Notes: generated by a model not told the origin, from the letters alone. 64,000 nt of DNA from DAITQM01 sp039794245 (GCA_039794245.1 JBDIVS010000010.1:1-64000); one strand, 5' to 3'; counted from the first letter of the stretch, positions 17,132-26,719 are shown. A program made the numbers and translations.

Positions 17132-19745
17132 TCCAACCGTTTTCCGGGCGACCTTCTCCGCCACCTCCGCCAACCGCCCCGCTCTGTGGCACCGCTGCAC
17201 CGCGTCGCTGTATCGCTATTTTGTCTCGGCCGTGGTAATGCTCGCGCCGGCGATGGACTCCCGCGCCGCACTGCTGCTCGAAACGCAAACGCTGTGGGAC
17301 GGCGCGGCGCCGGAACTGTTCATCGCCCCGCTGCTCGTCAACCGCCGCGAAGAGCGCGGCGAACTTCTGGTCGCAATCGATCAAAAAACCGGCGCCGAAT
17401 TCGTCGAGGTCGAGGGCCTGGCGCGCGAACTGGAACTCGGGGTGCAGCGCAGCGATGACGAAATCGTCCTCACAACACCGCTCGGCCCGGCGCGTTTCAC
17501 CGCCGGCGAATGGCGCGAGATCGACGGCCAGATCGTGCTGCCGCTGGCGCTCGCCGGCCAACGGCTGGCCAGCCCGCTCACCTTCGATCGCCAGCTTTTC
17601 GCGCTGGCCATCCAGTTGGCCTGGCCGCCGCGCGCCGCGATCCGCCCTGAGGAGATCGTCAAGCCCACGGCCGCCGCCGAAATCGAAGCCGGCGTGGCCA
17701 ATGTGTCGTTCCTGCGCACCGAGATCGTCCATCGCGACGACCGCTCGTCGAACTTCACCTCGGCCCTGACCGACACCGGCGGCAGCCTGTTCGGCGGCTT
17801 CTGGCAGACCCGGGTGCGCGATTACATCGACGACGATCCGTTCATCGAGGATTACGCCTGGGTCAAAAGCGCCGGAAGCCGGCGGTATTTTCTCGGCAAC
17901 CAGACCGTCTCGCTGACCACACTGCTCGGCGGTTTCGAATTCACCGGCGGCCAGATGGCCTTCGCCAACCGCCAGATCGGGCTGTTCACCGACCAAGTGC
18001 AGCAGGGCCAGTTGATCGCCAACCAGCAAGGCGCGGTCCGTACCTTTATCGGCGAAGGGCCGCCGGGCGGCATCGCCGAACTGCGCATCGAAGACCGCCC
18101 GGTGGCGCGCGACATCATCGCCCTCGACGGCCGCTTCGAGTTCCGCGACATCGATCTGCCGAGCGGCGCGGTAGTCAAGATCGAGGTCTGGGTCTTCGAA
18201 CAGGGCCAGGAGGGCTCGCCGATCGATATCCAGGATTTCAGCGGCTTCAACACCAACCAGACCTTGCCCGCCGGCACCTTGCTGGTCCAGGGCGGCACCG
18301 GCGTCGACGGCAACCTGATCGAGGATCCGGAGATCGAACTCGACGCCGCCGGCTTCGTCGATGCGCAATACGCGCTGACCGACCGGCTGACGTTGCAGAC
18401 CATCTACCAGCACGCCGACGAAATCGACACCGGATTTGCCGCGCTGCACGCCAATCTCAGCCGGCTCGGCTTCGCCTCGGCGCAGGCGGCGCGCGGCGAA
18501 GGGGGACTGACCGGCTGGCGCTTCGAACTCGACAACCGCCAGCAGCACATCTTTTGGCGCGGTTTCGCGCAGCGCCAACCGGACGGCTGGCTGGGCCGCG
18601 AAGGCAAGACCGAGGACCTGTTCGGCGAAGCCGGCTGGCGCTTCAACGAGATGTGGCAAGTGTCGCTCGTCGGCCGCGATTTCGAATCGGCCGACGAACG
18701 CTTCGATTTTTTTCTGCCGGCCGCCGATTTTCGGCCAACCGACCGCCTGCTGCTCCGCGGCCGCCCCGACTTCGACGGCGATTACACGGTGCAGGGCTTC
18801 TGGCGGCCCACCGACCGCCACGATTTCACCGCGGTGTACAACGAAGACGAAAGCAGCGCCCAGTGGGTGTGGAATTTCGCCGACCGGGACAACCTGTTCG
18901 TGCAGGCGATCGATCGCGACTTGGCCGGCGAACGCCTCGGCGTCACCTGGCGGCGCAGCACCGCCGGCGTGCGCAGCCTGGGCTTCGCCCTCGGCGCGCT
19001 GTTCGGCAACTCGAAACCTGGCTTTTTAGTGCAGGGCGATTACGAATTCATGCCCGGCCTCAGAGCGCGTGCCGAAGTGTTCCGCGATCCTTTCACGAAA
19101 GTACCCGGCCTCGGCCCCGATACCGTACTGACGCTCAGCCTAGTCGCCGATTTCAGCCTCGGCGGCGGCCTCGGGCGCGGCGCCTTCCGCCGGGCGCTGG
19201 TCGATCGCGGCGCGATCACCGGGGCGATCGAACCGCCGGCCGGGGTCGAAGGCAAGTTCGACTTGAGCGGCGTCGCGATCCTGGTCGATCATCAGATCAG
19301 AACGCGCACCGAACAGGGCGGCCGCTTCAGCATCCCGTTCCTGCCGCCCGGCCTGTACCGCGTCAAACTCGATCTCGACGGCCTGCCACTCGAACTGCAC
19401 CCGGTCAAGGAACAGTTCTGGGTGCAGGTCACCGCCGGCGCGGTGAGCCATGTGGTATTCGCCACCGAACTGCGGCTCGGCTTCGCCGGCCGCGTCACCG
19501 GCACCGGCGGCTGCCCGCTGCCGCGCGCCGCGCTCGGAGTGCTCGATGCCGGCGACGCCGTCGTCGGCCGCGTCACGACCAACGCCTTCGGCTTTTACCG
19601 GATCGACAATCTCAAGCCGGGGCGCTACCGCGTGCGGCTCGCCGGCGACGAGATCGTGCGGCTCGAAGTTACACTGGACAACGAATTTGTTTTCGCGCAG
19701 GATATCGGCGTGGATCTGCCGTGTCCCGGCGAGGAGGACCGATGA
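17118..19745 (+). CDS. Usher-like outer-membrane protein with C-terminal regulatory-like Ig domains
   Basis: The 875-residue product has an N-terminal signal region (YFVSAVVMLAPAMDSRAA). An amphipathic strand-rich middle part (about 200-680) alternates aromatic and polar residues as outer-membrane barrels do. It includes a plug-like segment (PVARDIIALDGRFEFRDIDL). Two C-terminal domains resemble carboxypeptidase-regulatory folds (GRFSIPFLPPGLYRVKLDL; AFGFYRIDNLKPGRYRVRL). It is close in size to fimbrial ushers and follows the chaperone gene. It does not show the classical FimD/PapC usher signature, so it may belong to a TcfC-like or uncharacterised usher branch. Confidence 0.65.
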   Translation: MPSIDPTVFRATFSATSANRPALWHRCTASLYRYFVSAVVMLAPAMDSRAALLLETQTLWDGAAPELFIAPLLVNRREERGELLVAIDQKTGAEFVEVEGLARELELGVQRSDDEIVLTTPLGPARFTAGEWREIDGQIVLPLALAGQRLASPLTFDRQLFALAIQLAWPPRAAIRPEEIVKPTAAAEIEAGVANVSFLRTEIVHRDDRSSNFTSALTDTGGSLFGGFWQTRVRDYIDDDPFIEDYAWVKSAGSRRYFLGNQTVSLTTLLGGFEFTGGQMAFANRQIGLFTDQVQQGQLIANQQGAVRTFIGEGPPGGIAELRIEDRPVARDIIALDGRFEFRDIDLPSGAVVKIEVWVFEQGQEGSPIDIQDFSGFNTNQTLPAGTLLVQGGTGVDGNLIEDPEIELDAAGFVDAQYALTDRLTLQTIYQHADEIDTGFAALHANLSRLGFASAQAARGEGGLTGWRFELDNRQQHIFWRGFAQRQPDGWLGREGKTEDLFGEAGWRFNEMWQVSLVGRDFESADERFDFFLPAADFRPTDRLLLRGRPDFDGDYTVQGFWRPTDRHDFTAVYNEDESSAQWVWNFADRDNLFVQAIDRDLAGERLGVTWRRSTAGVRSLGFALGALFGNSKPGFLVQGDYEFMPGLRARAEVFRDPFTKVPGLGPDTVLTLSLVADFSLGGGLGRGAFRRALVDRGAITGAIEPPAGVEGKFDLSGVAILVDHQIRTRTEQGGRFSIPFLPPGLYRVKLDLDGLPLELHPVKEQFWVQVTAGAVSHVVFATELRLGFAGRVTGTGGCPLPRAALGVLDAGDAVVGRVTTNAFGFYRIDNLKPGRYRVRLAGDEIVRLEVTLDNEFVFAQDIGVDLPCPGEEDR

Positions 19746-21571
19746 TTCAGCAACAAACCATGCTGCGCCGCGTCCTGGTGCTGCTCCCGTCAGTGCTCGC
19801 CGCAACCGGCGCACTCGCCCAACTCGTGCCCAACGGCAGCTTCGAAAACGGCCTGACCGGCTGGACACCGGGGGTTCAGGCCCGCGTCGAGAGCCTGCCG
19901 GCGGCGGCATTTACCGGCAACCCGCCGGTCATTCCCGACGGCAGCTTCGTCGCGCTGCTCAGCACCGGGCCGGGCAATGTCGGCGGCACGGCGTTCAATA
20001 TCGACAACAACGGCATCAACGAGGACGATGTCACGACGCTCTCCACCAACCTGGCCTTCGACTTCGCCCCGGCAGTGCTGCGCTTCGAATGGGCTTTTCC
20101 GACCTCCGAACAGAACGAAGCTTTTAATTTTGACGATGTCTTCGGGTTGTTCCTCAACGGCCAACTCGTTTTCAGCGGCAGCACCAACAAACCGGGCGGC
20201 GCCTCGCCGTTTCCCGATGCGCCGGCCAGCGTCCTGCCGCAGGTCGTGATCAACAGCACCGGGCCGACCGACAATTCGGTGTTTCAGAACGGCATGGCGC
20301 CGATCTCCAGCGCCTGCGTCGATATTCCCGGCGCGGTCAACGGCGCCAACAATATCCCGGCCATTTTCTTCGTCGCCGATCAGGCCGACAATCAGTTCGA
20401 TTCGGGATTGATCATCGACAACGTCCGCCTCGACCGCTCGTGCGCCCCGGACGGCACCCCCAGCCTGGTGCAGCGGACGATCACGGCCCAAGAGATGCCG
20501 GTCGAGGTCAAAAACGGCGTCCTGGTGCAGCGTTTGATCGCCAACCGCCGGCCGGCCTCGTCGAGCACCGGTAATGTCGTCGTTTTCGCCTCCAATGGTA
20601 ATCTCACCGGCGATAACCCGCTGTTCAGCGAACAGGTCTATGCGCAAAGCGGCGGGGTCTTCACGCGGCTCACCGCGTTCACCAACAGCAATCCCGACAA
20701 TATCATCGAAGATATTGATATCGCCCGCGGCGGGCGCTGGGTCGCGGTGGCGGCGCGCGCCACCGATGGCGATAATCAGGAGATCTACCGCATCGACCGC
20801 AACAACGGCGCGATCTTACAGATCACCAACACCACGGGGTGCGACAATACCGCGCCGTCGATCAACGACAACGGCTTGCGGATCGCGTTTTTGAGCACCT
20901 GTGCCGATTTTCTGATCAACGGCGGCACCAACACCAAAATGGTGCTGTGGAACAACGGGGCGTTCATCAACAACCAGGGCGCCGCCGGCTGTATGGACTA
21001 CGCTCCGGAGGTCAACGGCGCCAACAGCGGCAATTTCGTCGCTTTCGCCTCGAAGTGCAATCATGGGGGTTTGAACCCCGCTGGCGATATGCGAGTGTTC
21101 CGTTTTCTGCGCACCGGGGCCGGCAGTTTCGCCCTGGTCGATAACCCCGGCCCGGCATCCAGCGATGTGGTCGATATCAATACCGACGGCAACCTGATCG
21201 CCTATGTGGCCATGGACAGCTTCGGCAACGTTTCGGCTTTTCGCCGGGCGATGAATCAAGGTACCGCCTTGCTGGTCGGCCAGAGCGACCTGTTGTCGCC
21301 GGTATTGCAGGTCCGCATTCTCGACGAGAACAACGGCAATGACCTCGTGCAAGAACGCCTGAACCTCGTGACCTTTGCAAGTCAGATCGTCCATGTCGAT
21401 ATGGTCAGCCAGATTTCGACACTGCTTGCCGATACGCCCGACCTGGACGGTTTCACCATCGCCCGCGGCGGCACCGGGCCGATCGTCTATTTCTCCGCTG
21501 CAATCGATCCGCTCGGCCAGAACGGCATACCGAACGACAACTTCGAAATTTTCGAAGGGAGGGTGAACTGA
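19742..21571 (+). CDS. Secreted beta-propeller protein with N-terminal jelly-roll-like domain
   Basis: The 609-residue protein has a signal peptide ending ATGALA. It then opens LVPNGSFENGLTGWTPG, the usual start of extracellular carbohydrate-binding-like domains (about 28-230). From about 240 a series of repeats reads like PD40/TolB propeller blades, for example VVVFASNGNLTGD, EIYRIDRNNGAILQIT, INDNGLRIAFLSTC and NGANSGNFVAFASKC. It overlaps the usher-like gene by ATGA. It may be a surface cargo or tip protein of the system. Function and export route are inferred from position. Confidence 0.7.
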   Translation: MIQQQTMLRRVLVLLPSVLAATGALAQLVPNGSFENGLTGWTPGVQARVESLPAAAFTGNPPVIPDGSFVALLSTGPGNVGGTAFNIDNNGINEDDVTTLSTNLAFDFAPAVLRFEWAFPTSEQNEAFNFDDVFGLFLNGQLVFSGSTNKPGGASPFPDAPASVLPQVVINSTGPTDNSVFQNGMAPISSACVDIPGAVNGANNIPAIFFVADQADNQFDSGLIIDNVRLDRSCAPDGTPSLVQRTITAQEMPVEVKNGVLVQRLIANRRPASSSTGNVVVFASNGNLTGDNPLFSEQVYAQSGGVFTRLTAFTNSNPDNIIEDIDIARGGRWVAVAARATDGDNQEIYRIDRNNGAILQITNTTGCDNTAPSINDNGLRIAFLSTCADFLINGGTNTKMVLWNNGAFINNQGAAGCMDYAPEVNGANSGNFVAFASKCNHGGLNPAGDMRVFRFLRTGAGSFALVDNPGPASSDVVDINTDGNLIAYVAMDSFGNVSAFRRAMNQGTALLVGQSDLLSPVLQVRILDENNGNDLVQERLNLVTFASQIVHVDMVSQISTLLADTPDLDGFTIARGGTGPIVYFSAAIDPLGQNGIPNDNFEIFEGRVN

Positions 21572-22383
21572 TGCGCTCCCGCCTGCTCTATGCCCTTACC
21601 CTCATCGCCGCCGGTACAGCCGCGCCGCCGGCGGCGGCCCAGCCGCGCGAGGACACGACGACATTCTCGTCCGACCGCTTCAGCTACACCATCGAGAGCG
21701 GGCCGGCCTGCCCGCGGCAATGGATCGATACCACGGCCGGTACGCTGCTGGTGCCGGAGCCCGCCGGCAGCGAACCGGCCGCCGACGACGGCGCCGCGAG
21801 CTGGCCGCTTGCCCTGCCGTTCGAGTTTTACGGCCGGCTCGAATCCGACCTGATGGTTTCGACCAACGGTTATCTCGCCTTTGCCGCCGATGCCCAAGGC
21901 GACGACGGCGGCGACTGGCGCAACGGCTGCCCGCTGCCCAAGGTGCCGGAGAACAACGCCACCCGGCTCGGCCGGATCCTGATCCTGCACGACGATCTCG
22001 ACGGCACAAACGGCACGCTGCACGCGCAGTTTTTCGCTCCCTGCCCGCGGCCCGGCGCCGGTCAAGACGAACCATGCAGTGTCATCGAATGGAACGATTG
22101 GGGTGTCCTGGGCGGTCCGCCGGACGGCCTCAATTTTCAAGCCGTGCTGTACCACGAAAGCCGCGCCATCGTACTGCAATATGCCGATCCGCTGCCCGCC
22201 AGCACCAGCGTGACGATCGGCATACAGCAGCAGGAACTGCAATCAGCGGTCAATTTCGCCTGCAACCAGAGCACCGCCATCCCCGGCACCGGCGCGATCT
22301 GCCTGAAATACCCCTGGCCGCCCGAAGTCCTGCTCAGAGACGGCATGGAAAACCGCTTCCCCGAAGCGCCAACCGGTTTTTAA
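21571..22383 (+). CDS. Secreted beta-sandwich protein of the fibre locus
   Basis: The product is 270 residues with a signal peptide (LIAAGTAAPPAAAQ). A conserved extracellular motif (LPFEFYGRLESDLMVSTNGY) is shared by many secreted bacterial beta-sandwich (NIDO-like) domains. Several Cys residues (GPACPR, NGCPLP, FAPCPRP, EPCSVI, FACNQS, AICLKY) suggest disulfides. It starts within the previous gene's stop (TGATG), so it belongs to the same operon. A tip adhesin role is plausible but unproven. A decayed repeat end begins right after its stop. Confidence 0.7.
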   Translation: MRSRLLYALTLIAAGTAAPPAAAQPREDTTTFSSDRFSYTIESGPACPRQWIDTTAGTLLVPEPAGSEPAADDGAASWPLALPFEFYGRLESDLMVSTNGYLAFAADAQGDDGGDWRNGCPLPKVPENNATRLGRILILHDDLDGTNGTLHAQFFAPCPRPGAGQDEPCSVIEWNDWGVLGGPPDGLNFQAVLYHESRAIVLQYADPLPASTSVTIGIQQQELQSAVNFACNQSTAIPGTGAICLKYPWPPEVLLRDGMENRFPEAPTGF

Positions 22384-22919
22384 CCCGGGCCATGAATCAT
22401 CCGGCCAGGTTTAAGACTTACCTCTCGCCAGGATCGCGAAGACGGATCTCACCACCATTTTTCAGCCCCTTCGCGCGCTTCGTGCCCTTATATGGACTTC
22501 GTGGTGGAAGCCAATGTGTGATGGCGTTTGTGAACCGTTCGATCCATGTTAAGGCAAATCGATATGCCATTCGCGTGTGGCTTTGTAAATCCTGGCGGTC
22601 TTGGCGAGAGACAATATTTTTCTGGATATATGCGCGCCGTCCTGGCGCGCACCCCTGCCCGGTCGCCTGCGGCACGTCCAAATTCGTTCCCGACGAATTT
22701 GTCCGGCTCGCGCCCGCTGCCGCGGTCGCGTCCGGAATGACAAACGAGGAGATGAGAGCGCGTCCGAAATGACGGAGAGGGAGATACGGGCACATCCGGA
22801 ATGACTAAATGAAAAGACGGGCGCCGGCACTTCCCTGCCCTCAGGGGGCGTGTAGTGACGACCGACTATACGGTTTAGAGAGCAGACAGGCGATGCGGCG
22901 TGCCGCGTTAAAAACCCGC
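22384..22919. repeat. Intergenic tract of decayed dispersed repeats
   Basis: No gene is supported. At 22387-22406 there is a copy of the repeat end seen at 32391 and 38028, in the opposite orientation (CATGAATCATCCGG core). About 22462-22512 carries a cttcgtg/cttcgtggtgg stretch resembling 30983-31023. The region 22730-22805 repeats a unit like tccggaatgac three times in degenerate form. At 22686-22706 a motif starting gttcccgacg is shared, with two mismatches, with 24240-24260. Confidence 0.5.
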
Positions 22920-23336
22920 TTACCTTGCCGTGCTACACGGCAGGGCATTGAGGCGCTGCCATTCGCCGAGCATACGGGTCATGACTTCGTCGCTGCCCAG
23001 GGCGCCCCACTGGCGGACGAAGCGCGCTTCGTGCAGCGCCCGGTAGCCGGCCGGCAACTGCGCGTAACACTGCTCGACGGCGAAGCGTGCCGCCTCTTTG
23101 GAGACCGCGGATCCCTCCGCGGCCCCCGCCCGACGGCGTTCTTCCGCCATCAGCGCGTTCAGCGCCGAAGGCTGCCGTTCACCTGCCGGATGGCTGAGGA
23201 GGCCCGCTGTATCGACGATATTGATCGACACGTGCACCTCGATCGCCCCGGCCGATGCCGGTACCATCACAATGGCCGCCAGCAGCAACGCTGCCGCGCA
23301 CCAATCCCTTATCCGTAACCTCGCCGTCGTTTTCAT
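22920..23336 (-). CDS. Small exported protein, function unknown
   Basis: The 138-residue protein has a signal peptide (AAALLLAAIVMVPASAGA) and a short mature chain beginning IEVHVSINIVDTAGLLSHP, then a charged helical part with two Cys (EQCYAQLP, LPCSTAR). A good ribosome-binding site (AGGAGA) precedes the ATG at 23336. It is isolated between the fibre locus and the ferredoxin, on the opposite strand. No family was recognised. Confidence 0.65.
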   Translation of the reverse strand: MKTTARLRIRDWCAAALLLAAIVMVPASAGAIEVHVSINIVDTAGLLSHPAGERQPSALNALMAEERRRAGAAEGSAVSKEAARFAVEQCYAQLPAGYRALHEARFVRQWGALGSDEVMTRMLGEWQRLNALPCSTAR

Positions 23337-23422
23337 GGTCTTTCTCCTTGCCTGGACCTGCCCTGGTCCACCGGCTGCCCGGGGGGGCGTTCCCAGCCGC
23401 CCACGGTTCCGGTTTCACACCG

Positions 23423-23446
23423 CCCCTGCCGGGTCCGTGGCAGGGG
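23423..23446 (-). other. 8-bp GC hairpin in the leader of the small exported protein
   Basis: CCCCTGCC and GGCAGGGG form a perfect stem with an 8-base loop about 90 bases upstream of the ATG at 23336. Further GC-rich self-complementary sequence lies between 23360 and 23415. It could be a structured leader, or a terminator read from the other side. Confidence 0.35.
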
Positions 23447-23670
23447 ATCAATTCCTTTAGCCTCACCGCGGGTCAACAATGCCGGCGGTTTGGTTATATC
23501 CTTCCGCGATGCCGTTCGAATCGCCCAGGTCACCTCGCTTGTCTTCGGGCCATTCCAGTTTCGCGGTCTTTCGCGATCTATCAGACCGCCGATCGGGGTG
23601 TCAAATAATGATGAGAACCTTTCTTTTTTGTTAATTCTTGATCAAGCGAAAAATTTATTAGGGTATTTCA

Positions 23671-24003
23671 ATGAGTTACTACCGCAACCACTGGTTTTTC
23701 TGCACCAACGTCCGCGCCGAGTCCAGCGGCCGGCCGAGCTGCGGGCGGTGCGATTCGGCCCGCCTGCGGGACTACGCCAAAGCGCGGATCAAGGCCCTGG
23801 GGCTGGACGGGCCGGGCGGGGTCAGGGTCAACACCGCCGGCTGCCTGGACCGCTGCGACCTCGGGCCGGTCAGCGTCATCTACCCGGAAGCGGTCTGGTA
23901 CACCTACCTCGACGAGGCCGACCTCGACGAGGTCATCGAACGGCATCTCACAGGCGGGGAAATCGTCGAGCGCCTCCGGCTAGCGGGGAAGCCGAGTCGG
24001 TGA
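23671..24003 (+). CDS. Thioredoxin-like [2Fe-2S] ferredoxin
   Basis: The 110-residue protein fits the small (2Fe-2S) ferredoxin family with a thioredoxin-like fold. It starts YYRNHWFFCTNVR, has a second Cys group (GRPSCGRCDS) and then NTAGCLDRCDLGPVSVIYPE, where two Cys four residues apart complete the cluster set. The final part (WYTYLDEADLDEVIERHL) is typical of the family. AGGG lies about 8 bases before the ATG. No partner enzyme is adjacent, so its electron-transfer role is not assigned. Confidence 0.88.
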   Translation: MSYYRNHWFFCTNVRAESSGRPSCGRCDSARLRDYAKARIKALGLDGPGGVRVNTAGCLDRCDLGPVSVIYPEAVWYTYLDEADLDEVIERHLTGGEIVERLRLAGKPSR

Positions 24004-24068
24004 TGTGCCCCGCGCCATCCTGCCGCCGGCCCGCCGGCGACAACCGTGGCGAGCGGCGGGCACGGTAA

Positions 24069-24324
24069 ACCCAACAGTTGCATAAATTTTGCTCGAATTT
24101 CTATATTTCTTAATTAAATCAGTAAGTTATGAATATATTAATCAAAACCTCGAATTCACAAACGGTGACGCGCCCGGTTTCTGCCCAAGCTGGAGGCACA
24201 TTGAGAACCAATCTCGGCATTCCGCGCGAGCCGCGTTGCGTTCCCGACGCATTTGTCGGGCAATCGGCTAAGCTGTACTCGCCCGCTTGACCGAGAATCC
24301 CGGGAATTTATGCAACAGTTGGGT
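24069..24324. repeat. 256-bp inverted-repeat element (ACCCAAC family, copy 1)
   Basis: The left end ACCCAACAGTTGCAT (24069-24083) and right end ATGCAACAGTTGGGT (24310-24324) form terminal inverted repeats that extend into AAATT. The right end continues into about 60 bases that closely match the 35636-35700 element. The left half is very AT-rich. It fills most of the gap between the ferredoxin and trpE, 30 bases from the trpE start. It has no coding capacity, so it looks like a non-autonomous mobile element or a decayed IS end pair. Confidence 0.7.
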
Positions 24325-24353
24325 AAAATGACCGTTTTACGCCGGGAAGCCGT

Positions 24354-25820
24354 GTGGACCAGACCCGTTTCAACCACCTCGCCGCCGAGGGCTACAATCG
24401 GATTCCGGTGCACCGTACGGTGCTCGCCGATCTCGATACGCCACTCAGCGTCTATCTCAAACTGGCCGACGGGCCGAATGCCTACCTGCTCGAATCAGTC
24501 CAGGGCGGCGAAAATTGGGGGCGGTATTCGATCATCGGCCTGCCCTGCAGGCGGCGCGTCGAACTCCAGAACGGGCGCTTTCGGCTGTTCGATCACGGCC
24601 GATTGCAGGGCGAGGAGGCGGTCAGCGACCCGCTGGCGCGGATCGGGCTGCTGAAACAGAGTTTCAAGGTGCCGCCCGACCCGGCGCTGCCCAAGTTCAG
24701 CGGCGGCCTGGTCGGGTATTTCGGCTACGAAACGGCGGCCTACCTTGAACCGGCGCTGAAATTGTTCGATCTGCCCGACAGGCTGGAGGTCCCCGACATC
24801 CTGCTTTTGATCAGCGACGAAGTGGCGGTGTTCGACAACCTGTTCGGCCGGCTGTATCTGATCGTCAACGCCGATCCGGGCCGCGCCGACGCCTGGTACG
24901 CGGCGCAGCGCCGGCTCGACCAGCTCGAGCACCGGCTGCGCTCCGGCAGCCCCGGTTATCCGCCGCGCCCGCCGGGCAACCGCCAGGCGGCCGATTTCGA
25001 ATACGGCTTCGACCAGCCCCATTTCGAGCAGGCGGTGGCGCGGATCAAGGACTACATCGCCGCCGGCGACGCGATGCAGGTGGTGCTGTCGCAGCGCATG
25101 ACCTGCGCGCTCGGCGCCGCGCCGCTCGACGTCTATCGCGCCTTGCGCAGCCTGAATCCTTCGCCGTATCTGTACTTTTTCGATTTCGGCGATTTTCAGA
25201 TCGTCGGCGCCTCGCCCGAGGTGCTGGTCCGGGTCGAGGGCGACACGGCGACGCTCCGCCCGATCGCCGGTACCCGGCCGCGCGGCACAACCGTGGCCGA
25301 GGATCTGGCGCTCGAACGGGAACTGCTCGCCGATCCCAAAGAGCGCGCCGAACACCTGATGCTGATCGACCTCGGCCGCAACGACCTCGGCCGCGTCGCG
25401 GCGACCGGCAGCGTGGTGCTCGCCGAACAGATGGTGATCGAGCGCTATTCGCATGTCATGCACATCGTCTCGGAAGTCAGCGCCCGGCTGAAACCGGGAA
25501 TGACCCCGCTCGACACCCTGGCGGCGGTGTTCCCCGCCGGCACCCTGTCGGGGGCGCCGAAGCACCGGGCCATGGAAATCATCGCCGAGATCGAACCGAT
25601 GCGCCGCAACGTCTATGGCGGCGCCGTCGGTTATCTCAACTGGTGGGACGCCGCCGATTTCGCAATCGCCATCCGCACCGCGGTGATCAAGAACAACAGA
25701 CTGCACATCCAGGCCGGCGCCGGCATCGTCGCCGATTCCGATCCGGCGGACGAGTGGCACGAAACGATGAACAAATGCGCCGTGCTGCAACAGGCGATCG
25801 ACGAAGCCGGGAAGCGCTAG
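24354..25820 (+). CDS. trpE: Anthranilate synthase component I
   Basis: TrpE makes anthranilate from chorismate with ammonia from TrpG. The 488-residue protein shows the Trp-binding N-terminal part (YLLESVQGGENWGRYSIIG) and the chorismate-binding core: LNPSPYLYF, GASPEVLVRV, RPIAGTRPRG, LMLIDLGRNDLGRV, PAGTLSGAPKHRAMEII and YGGAVGYL. Translation begins at GTG 24354. The LLES feedback element suggests inhibition by tryptophan, as in the family. The stop TAG is partly formed by an inserted element (25820-26083). Confidence 0.96.
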   Translation: MDQTRFNHLAAEGYNRIPVHRTVLADLDTPLSVYLKLADGPNAYLLESVQGGENWGRYSIIGLPCRRRVELQNGRFRLFDHGRLQGEEAVSDPLARIGLLKQSFKVPPDPALPKFSGGLVGYFGYETAAYLEPALKLFDLPDRLEVPDILLLISDEVAVFDNLFGRLYLIVNADPGRADAWYAAQRRLDQLEHRLRSGSPGYPPRPPGNRQAADFEYGFDQPHFEQAVARIKDYIAAGDAMQVVLSQRMTCALGAAPLDVYRALRSLNPSPYLYFFDFGDFQIVGASPEVLVRVEGDTATLRPIAGTRPRGTTVAEDLALERELLADPKERAEHLMLIDLGRNDLGRVAATGSVVLAEQMVIERYSHVMHIVSEVSARLKPGMTPLDTLAAVFPAGTLSGAPKHRAMEIIAEIEPMRRNVYGGAVGYLNWWDAADFAIAIRTAVIKNNRLHIQAGAGIVADSDPADEWHETMNKCAVLQQAIDEAGKR

Positions 25821-26083
25821 TGTCCTGTCACACGTCTAATGGCGCCTTCAGAGCCACCGAGCCGTGTCAGTGCAAGGCACAGCGCGCCAGCAATGGCGCG
25901 CCCTTGTCTAGCGCTGCAACGCGGCAATGGCGCGGCTCGGTGGCTCCCTTCGGGCGAGGCGATAAACGGCCATCTGCGGCGTTGCTTGCCCTTGAGGTAA
26001 GATGGCTATCCCGGCGGGTAAGTGCCTTACATCTGGCCGCTTTTCACCTCGCTGGAGGCGTCATTAGACGTGTGACAGGACAC
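25820..26083. mobile_element. 264-bp MITE with TA target duplication, between trpE and trpG
   Basis: The ends are near-perfect terminal inverted repeats of about 32 bp with 2 mismatches. Both begin GTGTCCTGTCACACGTCTAA when read inward. TA dinucleotides flank the element at 25818-25819 and 26084-26085, the signature of IS630/Tc1-mariner-type insertion. There is no open frame for a transposase. Removing the element and one TA restores the sequence CGC-TAA-ATG across the trpE/trpG junction. Confidence 0.85.
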
Positions 26084-26086
26084 TAA

Positions 26087-26715
<629 letters not shown>

Positions 26716-26719
<4 letters not shown>

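Noticed and set aside
17103..18821. A 572-codon minus-strand open frame over the usher-like gene
   Set aside because: It is a shadow of the plus-strand gene. GC-rich codon use keeps the antisense frame open, and its residue composition is unnatural with no recognisable domain.
23337..23460. Possible cobalamin-type riboswitch upstream of the exported protein
   Set aside because: Short stretches such as GCAGCCGGTGG are suggestive, but the B12-box and the ordered conserved blocks of that riboswitch are not present.
23510..23535. TTCGAATC-containing tRNA-like T-loop
   Set aside because: The flanking bases do not form a T-stem, and no acceptor, D or anticodon arms can be folded around it.
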